From: an uncultured Roseibium sp.
GTDB lineage: Bacteria; Pseudomonadota; Alphaproteobacteria; Rhizobiales; Stappiaceae
Length of the DNA: 64,000 bases
Direction of reading: 5' to 3'
Assembly (NCBI RefSeq): GCF_947499295.1
Contig: NZ_CANMNP010000005.1
Location: 62,001-126,000 of the forward strand
This document shows positions 1 to 9,084 of this stretch, in pieces (position 1 is the stretch's first letter; each line of letters opens with the position of its first letter). The notes beneath the pieces are model-generated. The model ran no database searches. It was given only the letters and a program-made list of their open reading frames with translations, and had not been told where the DNA came from. The position numbers and the translations under genes were made by a program.

Positions 1-2064
1 CGAGAACTCCACGTCTTCGCGCGAAGAGGTCGCAAGCCCCAGGCTACAGGTTATGGTCTGCGTCACCCTGTCGAACTGACAATCATTGACGATTTTCTCG
101 CGCAGCCGTTCGCAAACCTGCATGGCATCGTCCATATTGGTTTCATTGAGGATCAAGCAGAATTCTTCTCCCCCGACCCGGCCGAACACGTCGACCGCAC
201 GCAATTCGCTGCCAACCGTGTGTGCAAATCTTGCAAGCACGTCGTCACCGGTGGAATGACCATGCATATCGTTGATCTGCTTGAATTTGTCGATGTCGAG
301 CATCACAGCGGTAAAGGGGCGCTTGGTTCTCCGGAAGCGTTGAATTTCCGTATTGGCACGTTCAAGGAAAGCACGTCGGTTCAAGATCTGGGTCAGATCA
401 TCGATGCTGGCGACACGCTCAAGACTGATTTTGGCATCCATGAGTGCCTGGTGATCGCGTTGCCGGGCGATTTCGTGGCCCACCCAATCAGCAAATTGAC
501 GAATGATCTGAATGTCTTCCGGCGAAAAGTCACGTGCCCTTTTCTCAGGCGCAGAAAAGTTGATCGTGCCATGGACGACACCGTCGACCAGCAATGGAGC
601 GCCGATGTAGCTTTCCAGGGCAAAGATGCCGTAGCAGGGGTGTTTGGCAAATGGCGAATCTGCCGCGTTCGAAGTTGCGATCGGCTCATCGGCCGACAAC
701 GCGACAGTGCAATAGGTATCCTTAAGATCAAAGGACGTTCCCGGAACGAGTTCGCCATTCGGGCTCTGGGCGTGGGTTATCGTGTAGTGCTCGTCAATCA
801 CGTGCGAGATGAGGCCGAAGGGAAGATCGAAATGCTCGCATCCAAGCCTCAGGATCTCTGCGATCTTGTCTTCGTGTCCAAGTTCGCGCGTTGACGTGAT
901 GGCATAGAGTTCAGCCAGAGTTCGTTCAGTTTTTTTACGATCCGTAATGTCAGTGACAAGCACCACGAGGCCGTCCACTTCACCGCTCTCATTCAGACGG
1001 GGGTTCGCCTCCAGAAAACATTCCCTGCTCACACCGTCCGGAAAACTGAACCTGGCTTCATGGGTTACCTTATTGCCTTCCAGCGCATTTTGAAAAACCG
1101 TGCGAATGATTTCTCTTTCTTTCCAGGGCAAGCGATCCCGGAGCCGTGTTCCCAGCAGTTCTTCCGGCGATTGGTTGAACCAGCGGCAACCGGTTTTGTT
1201 GATGAAAAGGCAGTTACCGTCCCTGTCCGTTTCTGTAATGCTGGCCGACACATTATCTGCGATCAGGGACAGGTTCTTGTAAGCGCTTTCGGCCTGGGCC
1301 CTGGCTTCTTTAAGCTCTGTAATATCCGCGCGAATTCCGGCAATTCCGCCCGTGCGCGTGCGGGTCTCTGAGATCCTGATCCAGCGCCCGTCCCGCAGTT
1401 TCTGTTCAAGGACCTTGCCATCGGCTTGCTGGTGCCATTTCAGCCGCTCGCTGAACCATTGTTCCTGTGGCAGGTCTCCAGTGTCATATTGATCCTTGCC
1501 TAGGCCAAATTTCAGGATATCTTCGAAACGGTTGCCGAGAAACATGGCCGGAGCTGAATGGGCGTAAATGTCCCTGTAGTTGTCATTGCACAGGACGAGC
1601 CGATCGTCGGCATCAAATATTGCAAACCCTTCCAAAATGGCGTCCAGCGCGTCTTCCAGCGTGAGGGCAATGTCGCTGAGTTTGTTCTCAAGGGCTTTGC
1701 GTTCGCTGATATCACGGGCAATGAACAGGATGCCGGAAACATCTCGCTCGGCGTTGAACAGGGGAGCGCTGACAACTTCAACGGTTGTTTTCGACCCATC
1801 GCCGAGAACAAGATCGATCGTGTGTGTTAGTTTGTGCTGTTTTTCTGACGGTCCGCGATAAAGATCGGCCATCTGTTCGAATTGGGACGGGTCAGCGAAG
1901 AAACGCTTGGTTTGGGAGCCGATCAGGTCCGCCCTGTCAACGCGAAACAGCGTTTCCATCGCCTTGTTCACGAAGACGATGGTTCGTTCGGCATCCGTCA
2001 CGAGCACACACTCTTTCAGATCGCCAAACGACTGATCCAGGTTCAGAGTTATGCTTTCGATCAT
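1..2064 (-). CDS. Multi-PAS / GAF / GGDEF diguanylate cyclase (3' end beyond window)
   Basis: Likely cytosolic sensor that makes cyclic-di-GMP. Translating the minus strand from ATG at 2064 gives 688 codons open to the left edge. Domains in order: PAS at about residues 1-120, a second PAS at 130-250, a third at 265-380 (it contains SITETDRDG and FINKTGCRWFN), a GAF domain at 383-535, then a GGDEF domain from about 553. The active-site loop is GGEEF near residues 631-635, in frame with the start. RAVD lies five residues before it, the spacing of an RxxD inhibitory site, so product feedback is expected. No transmembrane segment is seen. Whether an EAL domain follows cannot be told because the end is missing. 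Enzyme class is confident; the ligands sensed are unknown. Confidence 0.9.
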   Translation of the reverse strand, partial: MIESITLNLDQSFGDLKECVLVTDAERTIVFVNKAMETLFRVDRADLIGSQTKRFFADPSQFEQMADLYRGPSEKQHKLTHTIDLVLGDGSKTTVEVVSAPLFNAERDVSGILFIARDISERKALENKLSDIALTLEDALDAILEGFAIFDADDRLVLCNDNYRDIYAHSAPAMFLGNRFEDILKFGLGKDQYDTGDLPQEQWFSERLKWHQQADGKVLEQKLRDGRWIRISETRTRTGGIAGIRADITELKEARAQAESAYKNLSLIADNVSASITETDRDGNCLFINKTGCRWFNQSPEELLGTRLRDRLPWKEREIIRTVFQNALEGNKVTHEARFSFPDGVSRECFLEANPRLNESGEVDGLVVLVTDITDRKKTERTLAELYAITSTRELGHEDKIAEILRLGCEHFDLPFGLISHVIDEHYTITHAQSPNGELVPGTSFDLKDTYCTVALSADEPIATSNAADSPFAKHPCYGIFALESYIGAPLLVDGVVHGTINFSAPEKRARDFSPEDIQIIRQFADWVGHEIARQRDHQALMDAKISLERVASIDDLTQILNRRAFLERANTEIQRFRRTKRPFTAVMLDIDKFKQINDMHGHSTGDDVLARFAHTVGSELRAVDVFGRVGGEEFCLILNETNMDDAMQVCERLREKIVNDCQFDRVTQTITCSLGLATSSREDVEFS

Positions 2065-2212
2065 CAATGCCCCCGTTCCACGCGAATACCTCGGGTTCGA
2101 CGCTATCAAGGGGATAAAAGTTTAAGAAATAGACTACGTAAAGGAAAATACCGCAGTTATTCAGAGATTTCTAAATGCAAGTGCGAGTGAGTCTTTGTGA
2201 TTACGCAATCAA

Positions 2213-3394
2213 CTAAGATTTTGAGTTGTTTTCTACATAGTGTTTGATCCGCTCAAGCGCGATTTTGATGTTTTCAGTCGAATTTGCGTAGGACAATCGG
2301 ACATATCCTTCACCAAGTACTCCAAAGTCCGGTCCTCCAATTGTGGCGACACCAACGTCCTCGAGAAGTGCAGATGCAAGCTCTTTCGCCTTCCAGCCGG
2401 TTCCCTGAATATTCGGGTATGCGTAAAAGGCCCCGAGCGGGGTCCGGCATGAAATGCCTTCAATTGCATTCAACCCCTCGACGATCACCGACCTTCGCGC
2501 GTCAAACTGGGCAACCATGTCGTTGACGGCGTCTTGCGGGCCCTCAAGTGCTGACAAAGCGGCGTATTGGGTCGGCGCATTGACACACGACCAGGCGTTG
2601 ACCGCAAGTTTACGTGCCTTGTCGATCAGCTGTTCCGGCCAGAGCGAGAAGCCGATACGCCAACCTGTCATGGCATAGGTTTTCGACCAGCCGTCAAGCA
2701 GGATCAGCCGATCACGCAACGACGGGAACTGCAACAACGAAACATGTTCCATGCCATCATAGGTCATTTGGGAATAGATCTCGTCGGACAGAACAGCAAC
2801 ATTCGGGTGTTTTTCCAGGCCGCGGACCAGTTTTTCGATCTCAGATCGCGGTGTTACGCCACCTGTCGGATTTGCCGGCGAATTCAAGATTAGCAAGCGT
2901 GTCTTGTCTGTGATCAGAGACAGCGTTTCTTCGGCTGAAAAAGCAAAGTCATTCTCCTCTCGAATTGGCACCGGAACTGGGCGTGCACCGGTGAATTCGA
3001 TCATTGAGCGATAGATCGGAAAACCGGGGTCCGGATAAAGGATCTCCGTGCCGGTTTCGCCGAACATCAGAATCGCCATATACATAGTCACCTTGCCGCC
3101 GGGCACGATCAGGACATGACCAGGGTCAGTCTCGGCTCCATGACGCTTCAAAAGGTCAGCCGAAACGGCTTCTCTGAGCGGAGCGATCCCGGTCGCAGGC
3201 GTATATCCATGATGTCCGTCCTGAAGCGCCTTGATGGCAGCCTCGACTATGTGGGCAGGCGTTTTGAAGTCAGGTTGTCCGATGCCCAGGTTGATGATGT
3301 CTCGGCCCTGACTGGCCAACTCGGTTGCGCGTGCCAGCACGGCGAAAGCATTTTCTTCGCCAATCCGGTCAAAGCCGGCAATCGTTTTCAGCAT
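2213..3394 (-). CDS. PLP-dependent class I aminotransferase
   Basis: Fold-type I aminotransferase (AspC/aromatic aminotransferase family) that should move amino groups between an amino acid and a 2-oxo acid in the cytosol. The start at 3394 (MLKTIAGFDR) is chosen over an upstream one because GGGAG lies seven bases before it and the family fold begins there; this gives 393 residues, normal length. Visible signatures are NSPANPTG near residue 171, SDEIY near 203 and the PLP-lysine motif SKTYAMTGWR with Lys238. The C-terminal YVRLSYANS carries the usual substrate-carboxylate Arg. It is transcribed away from the divergent cobW gene. Substrate cannot be fixed from sequence. Confidence 0.9.
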   Translation of the reverse strand: MLKTIAGFDRIGEENAFAVLARATELASQGRDIINLGIGQPDFKTPAHIVEAAIKALQDGHHGYTPATGIAPLREAVSADLLKRHGAETDPGHVLIVPGGKVTMYMAILMFGETGTEILYPDPGFPIYRSMIEFTGARPVPVPIREENDFAFSAEETLSLITDKTRLLILNSPANPTGGVTPRSEIEKLVRGLEKHPNVAVLSDEIYSQMTYDGMEHVSLLQFPSLRDRLILLDGWSKTYAMTGWRIGFSLWPEQLIDKARKLAVNAWSCVNAPTQYAALSALEGPQDAVNDMVAQFDARRSVIVEGLNAIEGISCRTPLGAFYAYPNIQGTGWKAKELASALLEDVGVATIGGPDFGVLGEGYVRLSYANSTENIKIALERIKHYVENNSKS

Positions 3395-3601
3395 CGGGAT
3401 CTCCCGTTTCAATCTGTCTTTCGAGCAAAGGTAGTGCCTCCTGTAAATCCTTGGAAAGGCGGCATGAGGGTGAATCGGTTCGGGTGAGTGGCGGAAATTT
3501 CGGGCTGGCTCTCCCATTGGGCCAAGTATGTGCTTATATTCGCGCCCAGGACGCCTGCTTTGCGGGCTTATTCATCACTCTTCATTCCAGGAAGTTGCGC
3601 A

Positions 3602-4666
3602 ATGACTGCGACACAGGACGCTTCTGCACAGATCCCTGTTACCGTATTAACAGGGTATCTCGGAGCCGGAAAAACCACTCTTTTGAACCGGATTCTTACT
3701 GAAAATCACGGCCAGCGGTATGCGGTGATCGTGAACGAGTTCGGGGAAGTCGGGATTGACAACGATCTCCTGGTGGAGTCTGACGAAGAAATCTTCGAAA
3801 TGAACAACGGATGCATCTGCTGCACGGTTCGCGGCGACCTGATCCGGACTGTGCAGAACCTTATGAAACGCAAAAATGCGTTTGATGCGATCATTGTTGA
3901 AACGACGGGAGTTGCCGATCCCGCTCCAGTCGCCCAGACTTTTTTCATGGATGATGATGTCCGGGCCGCCGCGCGTCTCGATGCGGTCGTTGCCGTTGTC
4001 GATGCAAGGCATGTGCTTCAGCGGTTAGAAGATACTGAAGAAGCCGAAGACCAGGTGGCTTTCGCGGATGTCATCCTGATCAACAAGACGGATCTGGTCA
4101 GTTCTGAAGAATTGGCCAATGTCGAAGCCCGGATCCGGTCGATCAATCCATATGCCGTGTTACACCGGAGCGAGCGTTGCGGTGTCGAAATTGCGAAGGT
4201 CCTGGATCGGGGAGCTTTTGATCTCGACAGGATCCTGTCGCTCGACCCTCATTTTCTTGCTCATGGTCACCACTCCGAAGAGTGCGGCCCGGACTGCGAT
4301 CACGATCATGACCATCACGACGGTCATGGTCACGATCACTCCCACGGCCACCATCATCACGAAGACACCCACTCGGTGAAGAGTATTTCGCTCAAAGCCG
4401 GTGACCTCAATCCCGATATGTTTTTCCCATGGATCAATCAGGTGACACAGGTACAGGGGCCGAACATCCTGCGCATGAAGGGCATTATTGCCTTCAAGGA
4501 CGATCCGCAACGGTATGTCATCCAGGGTGTGCACATGATTGTGGAAGGTGATCACCAGCGTGACTGGAAGGAAAGCGAGCCGCGTGAGAGCCGGTTAGTC
4601 TTCATTGGCCGCGACCTCAATTGGGATGTGCTTAAAGACAGCTTTGCCGCCTGCGCCGCTCAATAA
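3602..4666 (+). CDS. CobW/COG0523-family metallochaperone GTPase
   Basis: G3E-family GTPase; relatives deliver zinc or other transition metals to client proteins, and CobW itself acts in cobalamin synthesis. The start at 3602 ([10 protein letters not shown]) is preferred because AGGAAG precedes it and the Walker A motif GYLGAGKTT then falls at residues 18-26. The family metal motif CxCC is present as GCICC (Cys71, 73, 74), and NKTD, the guanine-specificity motif, is near residue 160. A stretch at about 220-257 is very rich in His and Asp, likely a metal-loading loop. The C-terminal CobW_C domain follows. A WD40 gene starts 12 bp downstream, so the two are probably co-transcribed. The metal is not known; zinc is the first guess. 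Confidence 0.9.
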   Translation: MTATQDASAQIPVTVLTGYLGAGKTTLLNRILTENHGQRYAVIVNEFGEVGIDNDLLVESDEEIFEMNNGCICCTVRGDLIRTVQNLMKRKNAFDAIIVETTGVADPAPVAQTFFMDDDVRAAARLDAVVAVVDARHVLQRLEDTEEAEDQVAFADVILINKTDLVSSEELANVEARIRSINPYAVLHRSERCGVEIAKVLDRGAFDLDRILSLDPHFLAHGHHSEECGPDCDHDHDHHDGHGHDHSHGHHHHEDTHSVKSISLKAGDLNPDMFFPWINQVTQVQGPNILRMKGIIAFKDDPQRYVIQGVHMIVEGDHQRDWKESEPRESRLVFIGRDLNWDVLKDSFAACAAQ

Positions 4667-4678
4667 GGATTCTGGACC

Positions 4679-5656
4679 TTGCCTACCATAGCTCCCGTGG
4701 AGATCGACGGTTTTGCCGTTCGTGCCGGTTTCCTGAAAGACAGCGCCTATTTTGCATCCGGTGAAGGCGAGGTTCTGTTTTCAGGCCGAGGCGAGACCAG
4801 GCTCAGGCCACACAAGGCCGGATTGCTGGCTGCGGTGCCGAGCATGGATGGCAGCGCGTTGGTTACTTCTGGTGACGACGGGTGCATCTATCAGTTCGGA
4901 TCGGATGGTGCGCCTGCTTTGGTCGCAGAACGGGCTCGAAAGTGGATTGATCTCATCGCTACAGGACCTTCCGGTGCCGTCGCCTATGCAAGCGGGCGCA
5001 CAGCCTGGGTCCGCCTCGCTGATGGCCGTGAAAAAGAGTTTGCGCACGAGCGCGCCGTCGGCGGCCTCGCGTTTGCGCCGAAAGGAACGCGGCTTGCCGT
5101 TTCCCGTTATGACGGCGCGACCATGTGGTGGGCGGGAACCGACGGAGATCCAGTAGACCTCAGTTGGAAGGGCGCGCATCTCGGCATCAGCTTTTCGCCC
5201 GACGGCAAATACCTGGTTACGGCGATGCAGGAAAACGCACTTCACGGTTGGCGGCTGTCGGACGCGCAAGATATGCGCATGACCGGTTATCCTGCAAAAG
5301 TTAAATCCTTCAGCTGGTCGGTCAAGGGCAAGTATCTTGCAACATCCGGCGCCAATGCTGCAATCCTTTGGCCCTTCTTCGGAAAGACCGGTCCGATGGG
5401 GCAGACGCCCCTGCAATTGGGGGCGCGCAACGAAACGTTTGTTAGCGCTGTTGCGTGCCACCCGAAAGAAGATGTCGTCGCGGTCGGTTATCAGGACGGC
5501 ATGATTATGATGTGCCGGTTTGCGGACAATGCCGAAGTTCAGTTGCGACGGCCCGGAAAAGGCCCCATTTCCACCATGGACTGGGACAAGGATGGCACAA
5601 GACTGGCCTTTGGAACCGAGGAGGCCGAAGCCGGGCTGATTTCTTTGCAGGATTAA
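4679..5656 (+). CDS. WD40-repeat beta-propeller protein
   Basis: Predicted 325-residue beta-propeller without catalytic residues, probably a protein-interaction scaffold. Repeats of the type FSPDGKYLVTA, FAPKGTRLAVS, WSVKGKYLATS and WDKDGTRLAFG are spread over the whole length, enough for one six- or seven-bladed propeller. No signal peptide is seen. The reading frame starts at TTG, with AAGGA about nine bases upstream; no better ATG exists nearby, so the start is moderately sure. It follows the CobW GTPase after 12 bp, suggesting it works with that metallochaperone, but this link is inferred only from position. Confidence 0.8.
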   Translation: MPTIAPVEIDGFAVRAGFLKDSAYFASGEGEVLFSGRGETRLRPHKAGLLAAVPSMDGSALVTSGDDGCIYQFGSDGAPALVAERARKWIDLIATGPSGAVAYASGRTAWVRLADGREKEFAHERAVGGLAFAPKGTRLAVSRYDGATMWWAGTDGDPVDLSWKGAHLGISFSPDGKYLVTAMQENALHGWRLSDAQDMRMTGYPAKVKSFSWSVKGKYLATSGANAAILWPFFGKTGPMGQTPLQLGARNETFVSAVACHPKEDVVAVGYQDGMIMMCRFADNAEVQLRRPGKGPISTMDWDKDGTRLAFGTEEAEAGLISLQD

Positions 5657-5690
5657 ATGAACAAGTGCGCCTAGAGCGGGAGTGGCCAAA

Positions 5691-6200
5691 ATGATGCGTG
5701 TCTTCATGCTGTTTGTCATGGTGATGAGCGGAACAGCCACTTCACAATTGCCTGAATTCTCGCAGCAGTACCGTCAGCGTCTTGGCGGCGCGATCGATGC
5801 GCTGGAAGAGATCCTTGCAGATTTCAATCGGGATGCGTCCGCGCACGGATTGACCTCTGCTGAAGCGATTGCGCGTCAACAGTCGTCTGAAGACCCCTTC
5901 GTGCGTGCACGAGGCGACAGCATGCTCAATGCAGAGATACGTTTGAGCAGGCTCAAAGAGCAGGAAGCTGACCTGCAAAATGCGGGGCCGCTTGAGCGGC
6001 TGGTGATTTTTTCGCGTGGCTTTGATCCTCAGCTCGCCCAGGCAACGGCAGAAGACTATGAGCCGGCCGTACCCGTTACGACCGCAGGGTTTGCGAGTGC
6101 CGGTGTCGGTGCTCTCATTGGCTTTCTTGTGCTTCGGGTCCTTGCCGGCATCCTTCGCCTTGGGCGCCGCCGGAGGACGGTTTCCGATGGACGCGTCTAG
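5691..6200 (+). CDS. DUF2937 family membrane protein
   Basis: Small protein of 169 residues matching the DUF2937 family, function unknown. An N-terminal hydrophobic segment (MLFVMVMSGTA) looks like a signal anchor; the central part is acidic and helical, with ALEEILADFNRDA and an LSRLKEQEADLQNAGP stretch; a second membrane segment (AGFASAGVGALIGFLVLRVL) lies near residues 125-150, followed by an Arg-rich tail (RLGRRRRTV). This implies a long periplasmic domain between two membrane helices. The ATG at 5691 is chosen over an in-frame GTG at 5682 because GGGAG lies eight bases before it. Probably the last gene of the cobW-WD40 run. Confidence 0.75.
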   Translation: MMRVFMLFVMVMSGTATSQLPEFSQQYRQRLGGAIDALEEILADFNRDASAHGLTSAEAIARQQSSEDPFVRARGDSMLNAEIRLSRLKEQEADLQNAGPLERLVIFSRGFDPQLAQATAEDYEPAVPVTTAGFASAGVGALIGFLVLRVLAGILRLGRRRRTVSDGRV

Positions 6201-6248
6201 GGGCGAACCCTAGACATTTAATTGCTGCAGTTGCCTGTCCAGATTTCC

Positions 6249-6557
6249 CTAGGGCGTGAACACAAAAGGAAAGGCAGCAGCTGCCGTCATCCCTGCGAAC
6301 ATAGCCCAGATCACGCTCTGTGACAGCGCCATAACAGCCACGGCAAGCAAGGTTGCCGTCATCGTCCTGAAATCCGCGGTGACAAGGTTTGAAGCAACAA
6401 GCGCTGCGATCACCGACACGGAAAGCCCCTCCAAAAATCGTTCCGTTTTCGGGGTGAGGGTCACAAACGACATCAGAACGGCCCCTGCAATGCGTGTGGC
6501 GAAGGCAGCGGCAGCCAGAATCAGCACGACAAGGGCATAGGACCAGTCATCCATCAT
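6249..6557 (-). CDS. azlD: AzlD-type branched-chain amino acid exporter subunit
   Basis: Small membrane protein of 102 residues that pairs with AzlC to export branched-chain amino acids or analogues. Three to four hydrophobic helices are visible (WSYALVVLILAAAAFATR, FLEGLSVSVIAALVASNLV, TATLLAVAVMALSQSV, FAGMTAAAAFPFVF). The segment after helix 1, MSFVTLTPKTERFLEGLSVS, resembles the AzlD signature in which a conserved Pro and a short amphipathic loop precede helix 2. The gene start overlaps the end of azlC by 11 bp, so translation is coupled. Family assignment is firm, substrate is inferred from relatives. Confidence 0.88.
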   Translation of the reverse strand: MMDDWSYALVVLILAAAAFATRIAGAVLMSFVTLTPKTERFLEGLSVSVIAALVASNLVTADFRTMTATLLAVAVMALSQSVIWAMFAGMTAAAAFPFVFTP

Positions 6558-7269
6558 GGCTGAAAACCGCAGTCATGCCGCCAACCACAGCTCCGAGTAT
6601 GATGTTCCAACCCGTCGGCAGAAGAGAATATGTCAGTGCGGAGGTTGCCATGGCAGAAGCGACGGGTATTGCCATCGAGACAGAACTGCGCACCATCCCA
6701 AAAACTGTCGCTGCAAAGAAGCACAGCATCACAACCCCGAACCCGTAGGCTTCCGTGTTGCCCAGCAGGTCACCGCCATAAGCGCCTGCGGCTGTGCTGC
6801 CGACCCAAAAGACCCACAACATCAGGCCACCACCCAACAACGGCCCGAGATCGGTTTCTCCGCGATGGAGTGCTCTTTGGGAATCCGCAAAATTGGCGTC
6901 GCTCAAGAAAGCGAGCGTTAATATACGTCGACCAACAGGTAGTTGGTTGATCCATTTCGACAAAGCAGCGCCCATGATGATGTGTCTGCCGCTGAGAGCG
7001 AGCGCAACGAGGCCAAGCGAAAAGAAGGCGATCGGGTCTTGCAGGAATTCCAGTGCCGCGAATTGCGCAGTTGCCGTGTAGGCAAAGACGCTCATCATGG
7101 TCACTTGAAAAGGGCTTAGACCACTTTCGGTCGCCGCGATGCCAAAGGCAATGCCAAACGGGATTACAAAAATGCATACTGGAAGCAACCTGTGCATACC
7201 ACGAAAGACGCCTTCCCGGGTCAGGGTGGTAATCGGTTGAACTCCATTGCGATCAGATTTTCTAACCAT
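6547..7269 (-). CDS. azlC: AzlC-type branched-chain amino acid exporter subunit
   Basis: Large subunit of the AzlCD exporter, about 240 residues and six or more membrane helices. The family N-terminus is recognisable (REGVFRGMHRLLP, then IPFGIAFGIAATESGL), followed by TATAQFAALEFL and RHIIMGAAL motifs typical of AzlC. ATG at 7269 is taken as the start; an upstream TTG at 7314 would add 15 residues unlike the family. No good Shine-Dalgarno precedes 7269, and the ATG lies inside a perfect inverted repeat (7261-7282), so binding there would block initiation. It is divergent from the CGNR zinc-finger gene, the probable regulator. Confidence 0.88.
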   Translation of the reverse strand: MVRKSDRNGVQPITTLTREGVFRGMHRLLPVCIFVIPFGIAFGIAATESGLSPFQVTMMSVFAYTATAQFAALEFLQDPIAFFSLGLVALALSGRHIIMGAALSKWINQLPVGRRILTLAFLSDANFADSQRALHRGETDLGPLLGGGLMLWVFWVGSTAAGAYGGDLLGNTEAYGFGVVMLCFFAATVFGMVRSSVSMAIPVASAMATSALTYSLLPTGWNIILGAVVGGMTAVFSHDG

Positions 7270-7322
7270 TTTACTGGTTAGACAAAACTTCCGATTGAGT
7301 GTCAACCAGAACAATGGTTAGA
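7261..7322. promoter_or_regulatory. Double palindromic operator between azlC and the CGNR gene
   Basis: The intergenic region holds two dyads with the same design. Site 1 is TCTAACCA, six bases (TTTTAC), TGGTTAGA at 7261-7282, a perfect 8-bp repeat. Site 2 is AACCA, six bases (GAACAA), TGGTT at 7304-7319, with the right arm extending to TGGTTAGA at 7322. Their centres are exactly 40 bp apart, close to four helical turns. Site 1 covers the azlC start codon and site 2 ends nine bases before the CGNR start. Inference: a dimeric regulator, most simply the CGNR protein, binds both and represses both genes. Confidence 0.7.
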
Positions 7323-7330
7323 ATTTATGC

Positions 7331-7870
7331 ATGTGTTACTCGACAGGACATCCCGTTCGATTGATCGGCGGCAGGCTCGCGCTTGATTTCGTCAATACGG
7401 CCGATTGGACGGCCGACGGAAAAATTGCGCACGAAAAACTGCACTCCTCAGCTGACCTCACTCTTTGGCTTAAGGCCGTCAAACTGGACTTGAAGCTTTC
7501 CGACTGTTTGACGGACCTCATCAGCTATCGGGCCTCGCTTCGGCAGATCATCCTGTTTGGCGCCAGCCCCAGCAGTTTGAACGCCGTTCAGACATTCTGT
7601 TTTGAAGATGCTTCAAATGGCTCCATCACAAAACGCCAGCCGTTCAGAGCCTTGCTCGCCGCCTCAGCGATCTCACTCCTGGCCGATGCCAGGGAACATG
7701 ACCGCATCAAAATGTGCCCGGGCGAAAATTGCGGCTGGTTGTTTATAGACGAAACAAAAAACGGAAGGCGGACCTGGTGCAGCATGGAAAGCTGTGGGAA
7801 CCGGGCAAAAGCGGCGCGCCATTATGCGCGCAAGAAAAATCAGGTTCCGGCGCGGATGCAGGGGCTCTAG
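7331..7870 (+). CDS. ABATE/CGNR zinc-finger transcriptional regulator
   Basis: 179-residue protein of the CGNR zinc-finger family (formerly DUF1470), stress-linked putative transcription regulators. The N-terminal ABATE domain begins with GGRLALDFVNTADW, the family hallmark. The C-terminal zinc finger shows CPGENC at about residue 133, then WCSMESCGNRAKAARHYARK, giving the C-x4-C ... C-x4-CGNR pattern that supplies the zinc ligands and a basic DNA-contacting helix. It is divergent from azlCD and separated from it by two matching palindromes, so it probably controls that exporter and itself. No clear Shine-Dalgarno is present; the transcript could be leaderless. Confidence 0.88.
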   Translation: MCYSTGHPVRLIGGRLALDFVNTADWTADGKIAHEKLHSSADLTLWLKAVKLDLKLSDCLTDLISYRASLRQIILFGASPSSLNAVQTFCFEDASNGSITKRQPFRALLAASAISLLADAREHDRIKMCPGENCGWLFIDETKNGRRTWCSMESCGNRAKAARHYARKKNQVPARMQGL

Positions 7871-8013
7871 GAAGAGGTTGCCGAGCACGCGGTTACTAAA
7901 ACCGGCGAGCAGGACAACCGGTGCGGCCTATTGGACCAAGGGCGGTTTTGACCGGCAGCTACGCAAACTGTAAGCATTTCATCTGAGTATTGCCTGAGCA
8001 GAAGGAAAACCGG

Positions 8014-8913
8014 ATGGATGCAATCACCCGGATGCGATGTTTCATTCAAGTTGTAGATTCCAAGGGATTTTCCGCAGCGGCCCGAGAAATGGGGCGATCC
8101 AAGGCACTGGTATCCAAATATGTTGGTGAACTGGAAGATGAGCTCGGTGTTCGGTTGCTGAACCGAACCACCCGCCAGGTATCCCTCACGGAAGTGGGTG
8201 AAGCCTACTACAAGGAAGCCATCGAAATTCTACAACGGATCGACGATCTGCAAGCATCCGTCCAGTCGTCACATCAGGAGGTTCGTGGCCGGCTCAGGGT
8301 GTCTGCACCACGGTCGATGGGTGACGACAGTCTGAACCGCGCGATGATGCAATTTCTGAAGCAGTATCCGGAAATCAACCTGGATCTGCGCTTGGAAGAC
8401 AGATTCGTCGATCTGGTGGAAGAAGGTTTCGATCTTGCCGTAAGGGTCTCACAACTGGAAGACTCAAGCCTGATCGCGCGGAAAATCGCACCTTTCAGAA
8501 CGGTCGTGTGCGCAAGCCCCAAGATCATCGAGGCCCATGGTGCTCCCCGCGTTCCCGCCGACCTGACAAGCCGCCCATGCATCATCGATACGAACTATCG
8601 CTACAAACAGAATTGGGCCTTTCAAAACGATGGCGAACGGCTTTCTGTATCGGTGAAAGGACCCTTGGAAGTGAACAGTGCTGCAGCTGCGCGTGAGGCG
8701 GCTCTGTGCCATTTGGGGTTCCTCAGAACGCCCCAGTTCTTTGTAGCAGAGGATCTCGAAGCAGGGCGGCTTGTGACCCTTCTGGAAGACTACGAAGAGC
8801 CAATGAGGGGCATTCATGCGGTCTACCCGCACAGAAGGCACCTCAGCGCCAAAGTGCGTGCGTTTGTCGATTTTCTGGTCGACTGGTTCTCATCCGGTGC
8901 CGCAAAGGCATAG
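8014..8913 (+). CDS. LysR-family transcriptional regulator
   Basis: 299-residue LysR regulator of the group whose first line reads MDAITRMRCFIQVVDSKGF. The winged helix-turn-helix occupies residues 1-60 (SAAAREMGRSKALVSKYVGELED), the long linker helix follows, and the substrate domain at about 90-295 begins GRLRVSAPRSMG. The start at 8014 is preferred over 7990 because AGAAGGA sits about eight bases ahead of it and the domain begins there. It stands alone: the CGNR gene lies upstream on the same strand and a TetR gene downstream, so the target cannot be read from context. Confidence 0.9.
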   Translation: MDAITRMRCFIQVVDSKGFSAAAREMGRSKALVSKYVGELEDELGVRLLNRTTRQVSLTEVGEAYYKEAIEILQRIDDLQASVQSSHQEVRGRLRVSAPRSMGDDSLNRAMMQFLKQYPEINLDLRLEDRFVDLVEEGFDLAVRVSQLEDSSLIARKIAPFRTVVCASPKIIEAHGAPRVPADLTSRPCIIDTNYRYKQNWAFQNDGERLSVSVKGPLEVNSAAAAREAALCHLGFLRTPQFFVAEDLEAGRLVTLLEDYEEPMRGIHAVYPHRRHLSAKVRAFVDFLVDWFSSGAAKA

Positions 8914-9084
8914 GGCTGCACATTCCGAACATGTCAGAGATTCGCCTCAGTTAAGTGCATTTGGAACTGCCTGATTGAAATATTAAGTACATACTTATTT
9001 GGAGATTTTTGAGATAGTTCACCTTCAATTCTTAAGTTTAGGCGTACTAATTGGATTTGTTCGAAGCTTTGTCTTGCAAATCTA

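Noticed and set aside
4259..4380. His-codon repeats as a tandem DNA repeat or CRISPR-like array
   Set aside because: They are CAC/CAT and GAT codons of the CobW metal loop, without spaced identical units.
4781..5740. 319-codon ORF opposite the WD40 gene
   Set aside because: Antisense shadow; the WD40 repeats on the plus strand are convincing.
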